Source of the DNA: an uncultured Flavobacteriales bacterium
Lineage (GTDB): Bacteria > Bacteroidota > Bacteroidia > Flavobacteriales > UBA1820
DNA length: 27,605 nucleotides
Direction: 5' to 3'
Assembly: GCA_938023515.1 (NCBI GenBank)
Contig: CALJDR010000037.1
Location: 1-27,605 of the forward strand
The position numbers and the translations under genes were made by a program. This document shows, in pieces, positions 14,568 to 22,389 of the stretch. Below the pieces are notes generated by a model. The model was given only the letters and a program-made list of their open reading frames with translations, was not told the origin of the DNA and made no database searches. The first letter of the stretch is position 1, and each line of letters begins with the position of its first letter.

Positions 14568-15317
14568 ATGTCGATCAAAAAACATATCCCCAATTTCCTG
14601 ACCCTGTGCAATCTTTTCTGCGGGGTAGTGGGCACGTTATTTGCTTACCATGAATATTACGTCCAGGCCGGCTGGATATTCCTGCTGGGGGTTACGTTCG
14701 ATTTTTTCGACGGTTTTACGGCCCGTATGCTCCATGTGAAAAGCGATATCGGGAAGGAACTGGATTCTCTGGCCGATTGCATTACGTCCGGGCTTCTGCC
14801 CTCGATGGTCATGTTCACGATGATGAAAACTGCCCTGTCGGGCACTTTTTCCGCCGAACCCTTATCGGATGCCTTTCCGGTGTCTCCGCTGGAGATCGCT
14901 TCGGCCCCGGCTTTTCTGATCGTACTTTTCTCGGCTCTGCGCCTGGCTAAATTCAACCTCGATACCCGGCAGATGGATTCATTTATCGGCGTGCCTACGC
15001 CCGCCTGTGCGCTGATCGTGGTGTTCCTCCCGTTCCTGGCCGATGGAGGTATCCTATCGTCGGTATTGGCCAATTATTGGGTGTTGCTGGTCATAACAGT
15101 GGTTTTATCCTTGCTCCTGGTGTGCGAACTGCCTCTTTTTGCCCTCAAGTTCAAATCTTTCGGATGGAAGGGCAACCAGAAACGCTGGGGATTGATCGTC
15201 GTAGCGGCCATACTTATCATTGCGTTGGGTTTTCGTGCTTTTCCATTGGTGATCGTCATTTACCTGCTCCTCTCGTTGTGGGATAATGTCTTTTCAGGGC
15301 GGCAAAAAAAGGCTTGA
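14568..15317 (+). CDS. pssA: CDP-diacylglycerol-serine O-phosphatidyltransferase
   Basis: A 249-residue integral membrane enzyme making phosphatidylserine, the precursor of phosphatidylethanolamine, from CDP-diacylglycerol and serine. The CDP-alcohol phosphotransferase motif D-x2-D-G-x2-A-R-x8-G-x3-D-x3-D is complete: D45, D48, G49, A52, R53, G62, D66 and D70. Around it are about 7-8 hydrophobic segments. The N-terminal HIPNFLTLCNLFCG matches PssA rather than PgsA. It starts 5 bases after rmuC, and the next gene begins 5 bases past its stop. Confidence 0.95.
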   Translation: MSIKKHIPNFLTLCNLFCGVVGTLFAYHEYYVQAGWIFLLGVTFDFFDGFTARMLHVKSDIGKELDSLADCITSGLLPSMVMFTMMKTALSGTFSAEPLSDAFPVSPLEIASAPAFLIVLFSALRLAKFNLDTRQMDSFIGVPTPACALIVVFLPFLADGGILSSVLANYWVLLVITVVLSLLLVCELPLFALKFKSFGWKGNQKRWGLIVVAAILIIALGFRAFPLVIVIYLLLSLWDNVFSGRQKKA

Positions 15318-15321
15318 AATT

Positions 15322-16182
15322 ATGTGTCCGGCGTCTTTTTCGAGCGTCCGGAATAATCCTTGGGTTATTACCGGGGTCGTGCTTGTGGCCACTGCGCTTT
15401 GGATCGTTTTTTTCAAGCATAGCCCCTTATCTTTTCTGACAGGTAAATATTTGGCAGAGTGGGGCATCTCTGCTCGGAAGCTTGTTTTTTTTTCTTTGCT
15501 TACTCTGATCCCCTTATTGGCTATGTTTGTTCTCCACAGGCCGAAAGAAGTATTTAGCTCTTGGGGATTTTCCGGGAATTTTTTGGTGGCTTTTGCTTTG
15601 TCAATTTTTTGTACAGCCCCGATGTTCATTGGAAACGCATTAAAGATGCCGCTGACCAATGAGATTAGCAACACTCTGTTTGATGCCGGGTTGCCCTTGC
15701 TTTTCGAATACATGGTTCCTGCCCATCCAGGCTGGTCTTATCAGGTATATTGGGAGGGGGTGCTCAATACGGCCGTAATTGCCGGTTTTTTTGAAGAGAT
15801 CATATTCCGCGGATTTATCTTCGGACAGTTGTTTCGCTATGCCCGGTGGGGATTCATGCCAGCTGTCCTGGCTTCCATTGTGCCGTTTGCTTTCCTGCAT
15901 ATCCAATTGGAGTGGAAATGGGTGGCCATAGGGTCGATGTTTATTTTTACGGCATTGGATGGGGCTTTTTTCTGTTGGATGTTTACCCAGTGGCGCTATA
16001 ATATTTGGGTGCCGATATGGTTGCACATCCTAATCAATTTGTCCTGGATCGCATTTGAGGGCAACAATTCGGAAAGCAGGATTTGGGCCAATGTTGTCCG
16101 TCTGGCAGCGATCGCCATGAGCGTCCTTTTTACGATATGGTTCAAAAAACAGAGTGGTGAATCTCTCCGATTGGAAGGATAA
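15322..16182 (+). CDS. CPBP-family intramembrane metalloprotease (Abi/CAAX-like)
   Basis: A 286-residue polytopic membrane protein with about 7-8 hydrophobic segments and the CPBP (PF02517) catalytic motifs: E158-E159 and R163 in FFEEIIFRG, H193 in FAFLH, and H235/N239 in LHILIN. Members cleave membrane-embedded substrates; the best known process prenylated proteins, bacteriocins or signalling peptides. The target here is unknown. I chose ATG 15322, 5 bases past the pssA stop. An alternative ATG at 15286 overlaps pssA and adds 12 residues. Its codons look more T-rich than those of the upstream operon genes, perhaps because of the membrane content or recent acquisition. Confidence 0.88.
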   Translation: MCPASFSSVRNNPWVITGVVLVATALWIVFFKHSPLSFLTGKYLAEWGISARKLVFFSLLTLIPLLAMFVLHRPKEVFSSWGFSGNFLVAFALSIFCTAPMFIGNALKMPLTNEISNTLFDAGLPLLFEYMVPAHPGWSYQVYWEGVLNTAVIAGFFEEIIFRGFIFGQLFRYARWGFMPAVLASIVPFAFLHIQLEWKWVAIGSMFIFTALDGAFFCWMFTQWRYNIWVPIWLHILINLSWIAFEGNNSESRIWANVVRLAAIAMSVLFTIWFKKQSGESLRLEG

Positions 16183-16185
16183 TAT

Positions 16186-16210
16186 AAAAAGCCCCGGTTT
16201 TACCGGGGCT
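16186..16210. terminator. Bidirectional intrinsic terminator
   Basis: A perfect 9-bp stem (AGCCCCGGT with ACCGGGGCT, 3-base loop) has an A-run on its left, giving a T-run for the leftward transcript. It lies between the convergent CPBP and OmpP1/FadL genes. Confidence 0.85.
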
Positions 16211-16231
16211 GTATTGTTTAGAAGGAAAGTC

Positions 16232-17779
16232 TTAGAAACGGAATGTAGCACCTAAGGCCACATAGCTGGCCGATACTTTGTTCTCTATCGGATCGATGAG
16301 TTTAGGCTCGTACAGGTATGTATAAGTCTTGTAAGAACTGTTGACATACGAGGCATCGATAGTCAGGAAATTACCGATGGAATATCCCAAGCCTGCGGAA
16401 AATCCAAGGGTGTTGCCCGTCCCCTGGGGAAGGGTCGCCTGATATCTGTTTCCCGGAATAGTTTGGCTGACACGTTCTACGGTAAGGTCCCTGTAAGGGG
16501 AACTGATGTAGCTGAAACCAGCCCGGATGCTCACCGGGTAAAGCCGCGCTTCCGCACCTACCCGGATGGTCTGCGATATTTTCATCTGGTCGGCGATAAT
16601 ATTGTTCTGTCCTTCGAAACCGTTGGTTTTAAACCGCATCTTGGAAAAATCCTTCACCATGTAATCGGCGCTCAGGATACCGTACTGCCCGAAAACGTAA
16701 GCCGCGCTGAAGGTCCATTCGGACGGGGATTTGAAGCTGTATGAATTGGGGGCGTAGTACGTCGGATGCTCGGTCCCTTCGTTGAAAGTATTGTCGAAGA
16801 ATTTGGCTCCCATCGCATAACTGTAGTCCTCGTCTATGTAGATGCGGGCTGCCGATTTCCAGGAAAATCCGAGGCGGAATTCGTCGGTCACACGGCCGAT
16901 CACACCGAGCGTGAAAGCGCTACCCCAACCAGTCTGCGCGGTATAACGGTCGTAATACAAGTTGGAAATTCCGTTGTGAGGTATGGCACTGTTGCTGGTA
17001 TAACCCCACTCGTCGAGCTTGATATCGTTCTTGCCCAAGTCAAGGGAATAGTAATCGAACCCGATACCGAAATAAACCTTGTTGTCAATATTGATACCGG
17101 CAGAGAAAGTAGTTGTCCCCATATATCCCGAAGATATCAGATGAGCCAATTGGTCGATATCCAGGTAATCGGCCCCGGTTTGCAACAGATTATTTTGGTC
17201 CACATATAATACTCCGAGATCCTTTGCCATATCTACCACCGTGCTGTTCACCCCGTCGCGGGCATTCCGAAAAATGCTTTCGATTATGGATGAACCATAC
17301 GGGACACCACCCTGGCTCCAGTCGGTAATCGTGTTGTTCCGGCCCGAAGCCACGACTTCGTTATTGAAGTTATTGCGCCGGCTGTAGTTTATCCCGATAT
17401 TGAATCCGGCTACCGAAGAGTACGGGTTGTCGTTCTTGAATATGAAGTTGGCTCCGCCCTGGAATGCGGTCACGTTGATATCGGAGGTTTTCCCGGTCTT
17501 GTTCCCGTAGAAGGTCGCTTTATTGTCGTACCATTCAGCGCCAAGGGTGAAGCTGGCTTCACTTTTTACGGCCACAGCACCTGCAGCCGGATTGATGGTA
17601 GCCGCGGAAACTTCTCCGCCTACGGCGCCGAAAGCCCCGCTCATGCCCATATACCGAGGGGTCCCGTATCGCATGGATGCCTGTTGGAGGTTGTATATGT
17701 CATTCATGCTTTGTCCCCATAGGCTACCGCAAAGCAGTAAGGCGGCACTGGAAAGTGCTGTTTTGTATATGAATTTCAT
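16232..17779 (-). CDS. OmpP1/FadL/TodX-family outer membrane barrel
   Basis: A 515-residue protein with a signal peptide (about 1-22). The N-terminal plug-like region is RYGTPRYMGMSGAFGAVGGE followed by NPAA (36-66). Many alternating aromatic/polar beta strands follow, and it ends in a C-terminal phenylalanine (GATFRF) as expected for barrel assembly. FadL-type proteins move hydrophobic compounds across the outer membrane, and in Bacteroidetes the substrates are mostly unknown. It lies 39 bases after the aromatic/serine-rich lipoprotein gene on the same strand, with no terminator between, which suggests a two-gene unit. Confidence 0.92.
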   Translation of the reverse strand: MKFIYKTALSSAALLLCGSLWGQSMNDIYNLQQASMRYGTPRYMGMSGAFGAVGGEVSAATINPAAGAVAVKSEASFTLGAEWYDNKATFYGNKTGKTSDINVTAFQGGANFIFKNDNPYSSVAGFNIGINYSRRNNFNNEVVASGRNNTITDWSQGGVPYGSSIIESIFRNARDGVNSTVVDMAKDLGVLYVDQNNLLQTGADYLDIDQLAHLISSGYMGTTTFSAGINIDNKVYFGIGFDYYSLDLGKNDIKLDEWGYTSNSAIPHNGISNLYYDRYTAQTGWGSAFTLGVIGRVTDEFRLGFSWKSAARIYIDEDYSYAMGAKFFDNTFNEGTEHPTYYAPNSYSFKSPSEWTFSAAYVFGQYGILSADYMVKDFSKMRFKTNGFEGQNNIIADQMKISQTIRVGAEARLYPVSIRAGFSYISSPYRDLTVERVSQTIPGNRYQATLPQGTGNTLGFSAGLGYSIGNFLTIDASYVNSSYKTYTYLYEPKLIDPIENKVSASYVALGATFRF

Positions 17780-17818
17780 GGTTTTTTCAATTTAAAGTTC
17801 TACGTCTGTCCGCTTGTT

Positions 17819-19162
17819 TTATCTCCGGCTGTATCCGCTGGCCGACGTTCCTCCGGGTGAAGAGGAGGACGAAGACCCGGAAGAACCCGGGGAAGAGTAG
17901 CTGCTGCTCGGAGCCGAGTAACTGCTGCTGGTATTGGGAGAAGAATAGCTCCTCGAAGAGGAGGAATTATCGTAACTCCGGTCGCTGCTGGACGAGGAGG
18001 GATTGCTATAACTTCTGGAGGACGAACCATTGTTGTAGCTCCGGCTGCTGCTGCCCGACGAGGACGAACTGCTTTCCGGGGCTCTGTAGATGACTCTTTC
18101 CGAGCTTGAAGAAGAACCCCTGCGGGACGACGACCCTCCCCGTATGTTTTCATAGCCCGAACGCTGTCCGTTGGTCGTCGGTCTCGAACCGGATTGCTGC
18201 TGCCCGGAAGAAGACGAATTACCCCTGTCCCCGTTGGAGGATGGTCTCGAACCGGATTGTTGCTGTCCGGAAGAAGACGAATTGCCCGAAGGACGGCGGT
18301 CGTAACCTTCCCAACTAACGGATGAATTGATAGGAGGCCGGTTGTCTGATGGGCGGTTGTTGCCTGAAGGACGTCCGCCTTGGCTGCCACCCGGTCTATT
18401 GTTTCCATCCGATCCGGGGCGGATTCCCGGTTCTGTATCGCCCGGATACCGGTGCGGGGGTCTCTGTACAGGAGGCCGATGGCCGCCGCCACCGGGGCGG
18501 TTGGGGTGGTATCCGTTATGCCACCAGTATGGGTCGTTCCAATACCATGGGTCATTCCAGTAAGGACGATTGTACCATGATGGCCTATACCAGGGGCCGT
18601 ACCATGCCCATTGGTCGTAGTAATTCCAGTAACTCCAGGGATATGAATAAGCGTAATAATTATACGGCCACATCCAGTACGGCTCATAATAGTAGCCCGG
18701 ATTGCCTATCGTGATGCCGAATCCCCACGAGGGGCCATAACCTCCGAACCGGTATCCCATGGCAATATTCACCCGCGGGGTAGAAGGAGTGTAATAATTA
18801 GTATAATATGTATTGAGTATCTTTACATCCCCTCCTTTTTTATATTTGGACGGCATTGTACTCCAATATGCGGCTTCCACCGGGGTCAAATATTGATCGT
18901 CGTAATATTCATCCTGGTAGTAGGCATCCTCGTCATTGTAATAATTATCATCATAATAACGATCGTCGCTCCTATAAGAGTTCCTGTTTTGGGCATAATA
19001 TTCCTGGGCCCGCTGGGCACGGTCGGAATCTTTCGAGGCGTTGTAATATACGCCGTCAGATTCCCGGCTCATGGCAGGGACGTATGTGTAGCATCCTTGT
19101 AAAGAGCTGCTTAAAACGGCCAGCACAGCTGCCGTCTTAAAGTATCGCATAAACCTTCTCAT
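17819..19162 (-). CDS. Low-complexity Tyr/Trp/Pro- and Ser-rich lipoprotein
   Basis: A 447-residue protein of unrecognised function. A lipoprotein signal (SSSLQGC, C24) is followed by an Asp/Tyr-rich stretch (about 55-95, runs such as YYDDNYYND), then a strikingly aromatic segment (about 150-225) dominated by Tyr, Trp, Pro and Asn (for example YYEPYWMWPYNYY). Next are a Gly/Pro/Arg/Asn-rich linker with two copies of a 21-residue repeat (GNSSSSGQQQSGSRP...), and a Ser-rich tail to the end. The composition suggests a surface-exposed, disordered or adhesive envelope protein. I chose ATG 19162 because it gives a compact signal peptide; an upstream ATG at 19216 would overlap the promoter. It precedes the FadL-like barrel gene. 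Confidence 0.85.
   Translation of the reverse strand: MRRFMRYFKTAAVLAVLSSSLQGCYTYVPAMSRESDGVYYNASKDSDRAQRAQEYYAQNRNSYRSDDRYYDDNYYNDEDAYYQDEYYDDQYLTPVEAAYWSTMPSKYKKGGDVKILNTYYTNYYTPSTPRVNIAMGYRFGGYGPSWGFGITIGNPGYYYEPYWMWPYNYYAYSYPWSYWNYYDQWAWYGPWYRPSWYNRPYWNDPWYWNDPYWWHNGYHPNRPGGGGHRPPVQRPPHRYPGDTEPGIRPGSDGNNRPGGSQGGRPSGNNRPSDNRPPINSSVSWEGYDRRPSGNSSSSGQQQSGSRPSSNGDRGNSSSSGQQQSGSRPTTNGQRSGYENIRGGSSSRRGSSSSSERVIYRAPESSSSSSGSSSRSYNNGSSSRSYSNPSSSSSDRSYDNSSSSRSYSSPNTSSSYSAPSSSYSSPGSSGSSSSSSPGGTSASGYSRR
18180..18285. repeat. 63-bp tandem repeat inside the lipoprotein gene
   Basis: The segment starting GGTCTCGAACCGGATTG at 18180 recurs at 18243, with only a few substitutions across the 43-base core (18180-18222 against 18243-18285). 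The 63-base period keeps frame and encodes a 21-residue repeat. Confidence 0.85.
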
Positions 19163-19205
19163 AATTTCTTGCCTATTTAGTTTATAAATAAGTAAATTTG
19201 CAGCT

Positions 19206-19243
19206 ATCATTACCAAATGTAATGATATTTTTCATAAAACAAA
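19206..19243 (-). promoter_or_regulatory. Promoter with overlapping inverted repeat, lipoprotein/FadL operon
   Basis: On the minus strand, TTTG (19240-19243), an 18-base spacer and TACATTTG (19214-19221) form a near-consensus promoter. A perfect inverted repeat ATCATTAC-5-GTAATGAT (19206-19226) is centred on the -7 box, as expected of a repressor operator. Confidence 0.7.
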
Positions 19244-19308
19244 AATAAAATAATCAAAAATAGCCGTTAAAGAGTAGGAATAACGACATAGCGGTAAACT
19301 GACAAATT

Positions 19309-20784
19309 ATGAGTAAAAAACTTACTTCCCGTGCGGAGGATTATTCGCGCTGGTACAATGAACTGGTAGTGCGGGCCGACTTGGCGGAACAGTCAGGCGT
19401 AAGAGGCTGCATGGTGATCAAACCGTATGGCTATGCCATTTGGGAGAAAATGCGCGATTATCTGGACAAGAGCTTCAAAGAAACAGGACACCAGAACGCC
19501 TATTTTCCAATATTCATTCCTAAGTCCTATTTTTCGAAGGAGGCCCATCACGTGGACGGCTTTGCCAAGGAATGTGCTGTCGTGACCCATTACCGCCTGA
19601 AAAATGCGGAGGATGGGAGCGGCATTGTGGTCGATCCCGAGGCGAAACTGGAGGAGGAACTCATCGTCCGTCCGACGTCCGAGACTATTATTTGGGATAC
19701 ATACCGCCGTTGGATACAGTCGTACCGCGATCTGCCCATCCTGGTAAACCAGTGGGCCAATGTAGTGCGCTGGGAGATGCGCACCCGTCTGTTCCTGCGC
19801 ACGGCGGAATTCCTCTGGCAGGAAGGTCATACGGCCCATGCCACTGAAGAGGAGGCCGTAGCGGAAGCCCGAAAGATGCTCGAAGTGTATGCCGATTTTG
19901 CGGAGAACGTGATGGCCGTTCCGGTGATCAAAGGATACAAAACCCCTTCCGAGCGCTTTGCCGGAGCGGAGGATACCTATTGTATCGAAGCGATGATGCA
20001 GGACGGCAAGGCCCTTCAGGCCGGTACGTCGCATTTTCTCGGCCAGAACTTTGCCAAGGCATTCGATGTGAAATATTCGGACAAGGACAATAATATGAGT
20101 TACGTATGGGCTACGTCCTGGGGTGTTTCCACCCGTTTGATGGGAGCGTTGATCATGACCCATTCGGACGACAGCGGACTGGTGTTGCCTCCGGCACTTG
20201 CCCCTATCGAGGTGGTGATGATGCCTATCTACAAGAACGACGAGGAATACGCCGTCCTGCGCGAGAAACTGCATGAAACCGCAGCCCAATTGCGTGCGGC
20301 CGGGATAACCGTCAAAGTGGATGACGACGACAGCCAAAAGCCGGGTTGGAAATTCCACGAATATGAGCTCAAAGGAGTGCCGGTACGCATGGTGCTTGGC
20401 CCGAAAGATTTGGAGAACAAACAATTCGAGGTGGCCCGCCGCGATACGATGACCAAAGAATTCCTGCCGATGGAGGGGATCGTGGAATCCATTAAGAACC
20501 TACTGGCCGATATCCAAAAGAACCTGTTCGACAAGGCTGCCAAGATGCGGGCCGACCGTACTTATAAGGCCGATACATGGGACGAATTTGTCGATATCAT
20601 CGAAAACAAGGGTGGCTTCGTAATGGCCCATTGGGACGGTACCCCCGAAACGGAGGAAAAGATCAAGGAACTAACCAAAGCCACGATCCGTTGCATCCCG
20701 ATGGATTTCGTACCGGAAGAAGGAAGAGACGTCCTGACCGGGGCCCCGTCGAAAGGGCGGGTGATCTTCGCCAAGGCATATTGA
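19309..20784 (+). CDS. proS: Prolyl-tRNA synthetase (archaeal/eukaryotic-like type)
   Basis: A 491-residue class II aminoacyl-tRNA synthetase that charges tRNA-Pro. Motif 2 is visible in RWEMRTRLFLRTAEFLWQEG (about 153-175), the proline-pocket region in GTSHFLGQNF (about 240-250), and motif 3 in SWGVSTRLMGALIM (about 270-283). The anticodon-binding domain follows (about 300-400). The short C-terminal domain ends in the characteristic FAKAY with a terminal Tyr. The bacterial editing insertion is absent, as in the shorter type common in Bacteroidetes. It is divergent from the lipoprotein gene, has no clear TAnnTTTG box, and is followed by a strong terminator. Confidence 0.97.
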   Translation: MSKKLTSRAEDYSRWYNELVVRADLAEQSGVRGCMVIKPYGYAIWEKMRDYLDKSFKETGHQNAYFPIFIPKSYFSKEAHHVDGFAKECAVVTHYRLKNAEDGSGIVVDPEAKLEEELIVRPTSETIIWDTYRRWIQSYRDLPILVNQWANVVRWEMRTRLFLRTAEFLWQEGHTAHATEEEAVAEARKMLEVYADFAENVMAVPVIKGYKTPSERFAGAEDTYCIEAMMQDGKALQAGTSHFLGQNFAKAFDVKYSDKDNNMSYVWATSWGVSTRLMGALIMTHSDDSGLVLPPALAPIEVVMMPIYKNDEEYAVLREKLHETAAQLRAAGITVKVDDDDSQKPGWKFHEYELKGVPVRMVLGPKDLENKQFEVARRDTMTKEFLPMEGIVESIKNLLADIQKNLFDKAAKMRADRTYKADTWDEFVDIIENKGGFVMAHWDGTPETEEKIKELTKATIRCIPMDFVPEEGRDVLTGAPSKGRVIFAKAY

Positions 20785-20806
20785 TGATATCCTCTACGGA
20801 AAACCA

Positions 20807-20837
20807 AAAGGCCGCGCATTGCGCGGCCTTTTTTTGT
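20807..20837 (+). terminator. Intrinsic terminator of proS
   Basis: A perfect 11-bp stem (AAAGGCCGCGC with GCGCGGCCTTT, 3-base loop) runs into seven T. Confidence 0.93.
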
Positions 20838-20852
20838 TAGGGAAAAGAATAC

Positions 20853-20881
20853 TTGATTCCAGTCGCACAAATATATATTTG
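20853..20881 (+). promoter_or_regulatory. Promoter of the small secreted protein, with palindrome
   Basis: TTG (20853-20855), an 18-base spacer and TATATTTG (20874-20881). The -7 box lies in a perfect 16-bp palindrome ACAAATATATATTTGT (20867-20882), a possible operator. A second TAnnTTTG match, TATTTTTG (20897-20904), is an alternative -7 box. Confidence 0.5.
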
Positions 20882-20958
20882 TAATATATAAAATGTTATT
20901 TTTGCTAAAACCACCCTTGCTTCATTTTTTATTGACAAACTATTAAAATCCTAACAAC

Positions 20959-21366
20959 ATGAGACAGAACATTTTCAAATCAACTATTCTGTGCCTCGGA
21001 TTGTTCCTGACGGCATTTACCCTCTGTTCTTTCACGGGTTCGGACGGCCTCGAAAAGGAACAAAAGCCCCAGCCCGAACAACAGACGCGCGGAGGGGGCC
21101 CCTACGATTATTACATCCATGCTGCTGCTACGGATGAATATGTCGAAATGACTATTCCTGATGGATGTTGGTTTACCATGAGCATGTGGGATCGGTATAC
21201 TGTGGATGGAACAACAGTGAGGATTGATATTGGGGCTAACCCGAATGAACAATGGCGTGAATTTTATCTCACTTTTTCCAGTAATTGTATGGGGATGGAT
21301 CGGACACTACTGATAGGCCAGGATGGGACTCAATATCCGTATATAAATGGAGATGATAAAGGATGA
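20959..21366 (+). CDS. Small secreted protein of unknown function
   Basis: A 135-residue protein with a signal peptide (about 1-24; LCSFTG could also be read as a weak lipoprotein site), a Glu/Gln/Pro-rich linker, and a beta-rich domain (about 55-130). The domain pattern is GCWFT, then VRIDIGANPNEQWREFYLTF and TLLIGQDG. This loosely recalls a single BACON-type Ig-like module with its closing Q-x-G strand. That resemblance is weak and only suggestive. The second half is more A+T-rich than neighbouring genes. It has its own promoter and terminator, and no neighbour hints at a function. Confidence 0.7.
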   Translation: MRQNIFKSTILCLGLFLTAFTLCSFTGSDGLEKEQKPQPEQQTRGGGPYDYYIHAAATDEYVEMTIPDGCWFTMSMWDRYTVDGTTVRIDIGANPNEQWREFYLTFSSNCMGMDRTLLIGQDGTQYPYINGDDKG

Positions 21367-21410
21367 TCACTTTGTCTTTTTTAGTGTATACAGTTGGTAG
21401 TGGTGGTTTC

Positions 21411-21443
21411 ATGCGGGCGGAATAATTTCCGCCCGCATTTTTT
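21411..21443 (+). terminator. Intrinsic terminator
   Basis: A perfect 12-bp stem (ATGCGGGCGGAA with TTCCGCCCGCAT, 4-base loop) is followed by six T. It closes the small secreted protein gene. Confidence 0.93.
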
Positions 21444-21471
21444 GTGCTTCATGCTATCCGGAATATCTTTG
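21441..21471 (+). promoter_or_regulatory. Promoter of the AraC regulator
   Basis: TTTG (21441-21444), a 19-base spacer and TATCTTTG (21464-21471) fully match the consensus. The -33 box overlaps the T-run of the preceding terminator, and the -7 box ends only 4 bases before the ATG. Confidence 0.75.
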
Positions 21472-21475
21472 CCGT

Positions 21476-22279
21476 ATGGAACAGGTGGTTTTTTTTCGTC
21501 CTTCTGCTTTGTTAGCGCCGTACGTCAAGCATTATTGGATACTCCGTACAGACGGACAGTCCGGTCCTCAGCGTATTATTCCTTCCGGGCATATCCAGCT
21601 GGTATTTTACCGGGGAGCTCGGGTGTGGCTTCCTTCGGGGGGCCTATGCTGCCAGGGAGTGATTTGCGGGCATAAGACCGATTTTTCGGACTCAGTGCTG
21701 TCGGGCCCGTTGGAACTGACGACCGTCGTATTCCAGCCTTGTGGCGTGCGGGCTTTTTTCGACCGCCCGATGAATGAATTCTCCGGTGCGGTAGTTCCTT
21801 TGGATGCTGCGGGAGATAAAGGATTGGCCGAATTGGAAAAACGGATGATGGACGCCGTTCGGGCAGAGGACCAGATAGCTCTGCTCGAAAGATTCCTGCT
21901 GAGCCGGATGAAATTTATGGACACCTGTTTATATAACCGATTGCAGGCGGCTGTGCAGGAGATAAACCGGAACAGCGGGGAACTGCGTGTTTCGCAGCTG
22001 GCAGCCGGGGCTTGCCTGGGAGAGAAGCAATTCCGGCGTATTTTCGCCGATACGATTGGCACGACGCCGAAGGATTTTATCCGTACGGTACGCTTTCAAC
22101 GGGCCCTGTCCATTTTGGGGAACGAACCGGGGATGACGTTTACCCGGCTGGCATACCGGTGCGGGTATTACGACCAGGCACACCTTACCGCTGAATTCAA
22201 GGAATTCTCCGGTTATTCTCCGCGGCAGTACCTGGCTGCATGCCAGCCGTATTCAGACTATTTTTCATCTTTAGGATAG
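21476..22279 (+). CDS. AraC-family transcriptional regulator
   Basis: A 267-residue DNA-binding regulator. The N-terminal sensor-like domain (about 1-140) contains LAPYVKHYWILR and RIIPSGHIQLVFYRG, a pattern seen in AraC relatives with an unassigned effector domain. The C-terminal double helix-turn-helix (about 165-257) carries RVSQLAAGACLGEKQFRRIF and the closing signature AYRCGYYDQAHLTAEFKEFSGYSPRQY. It precedes the VOC gene by 110 bases on the same strand, a common regulator-target arrangement. The promoter places the start point almost on the ATG, so the mRNA may be leaderless. No upstream in-frame ATG fits better. Confidence 0.93.
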   Translation: MEQVVFFRPSALLAPYVKHYWILRTDGQSGPQRIIPSGHIQLVFYRGARVWLPSGGLCCQGVICGHKTDFSDSVLSGPLELTTVVFQPCGVRAFFDRPMNEFSGAVVPLDAAGDKGLAELEKRMMDAVRAEDQIALLERFLLSRMKFMDTCLYNRLQAAVQEINRNSGELRVSQLAAGACLGEKQFRRIFADTIGTTPKDFIRTVRFQRALSILGNEPGMTFTRLAYRCGYYDQAHLTAEFKEFSGYSPRQYLAACQPYSDYFSSLG

Positions 22280-22343
22280 CTATAGGATAAATATTCCCCT
22301 CCCAAAAGTCCGTTTTTTCCAAGTTTCGGGGGGTAGGGTGTTT

Positions 22344-22351
22344 TACTTTTG
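22344..22351 (+). promoter_or_regulatory. Promoter -7 box for the VOC gene
   Basis: TACTTTTG fits TAnnTTTG and gives a leader of about 30 bases. No clear -33 TTTG is present, as would suit activation by the adjacent AraC protein. Confidence 0.5.
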
Positions 22352-22389
22352 CCGGGTGAACTGATTTCCTAATTAACTCCTCCAAAAAG

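Noticed and set aside
17819..18330. Serine-codon repeats as a CRISPR array
   Set aside because: Unit lengths are irregular, no spacers are present, and the repeats keep reading frame within one lipoprotein gene.
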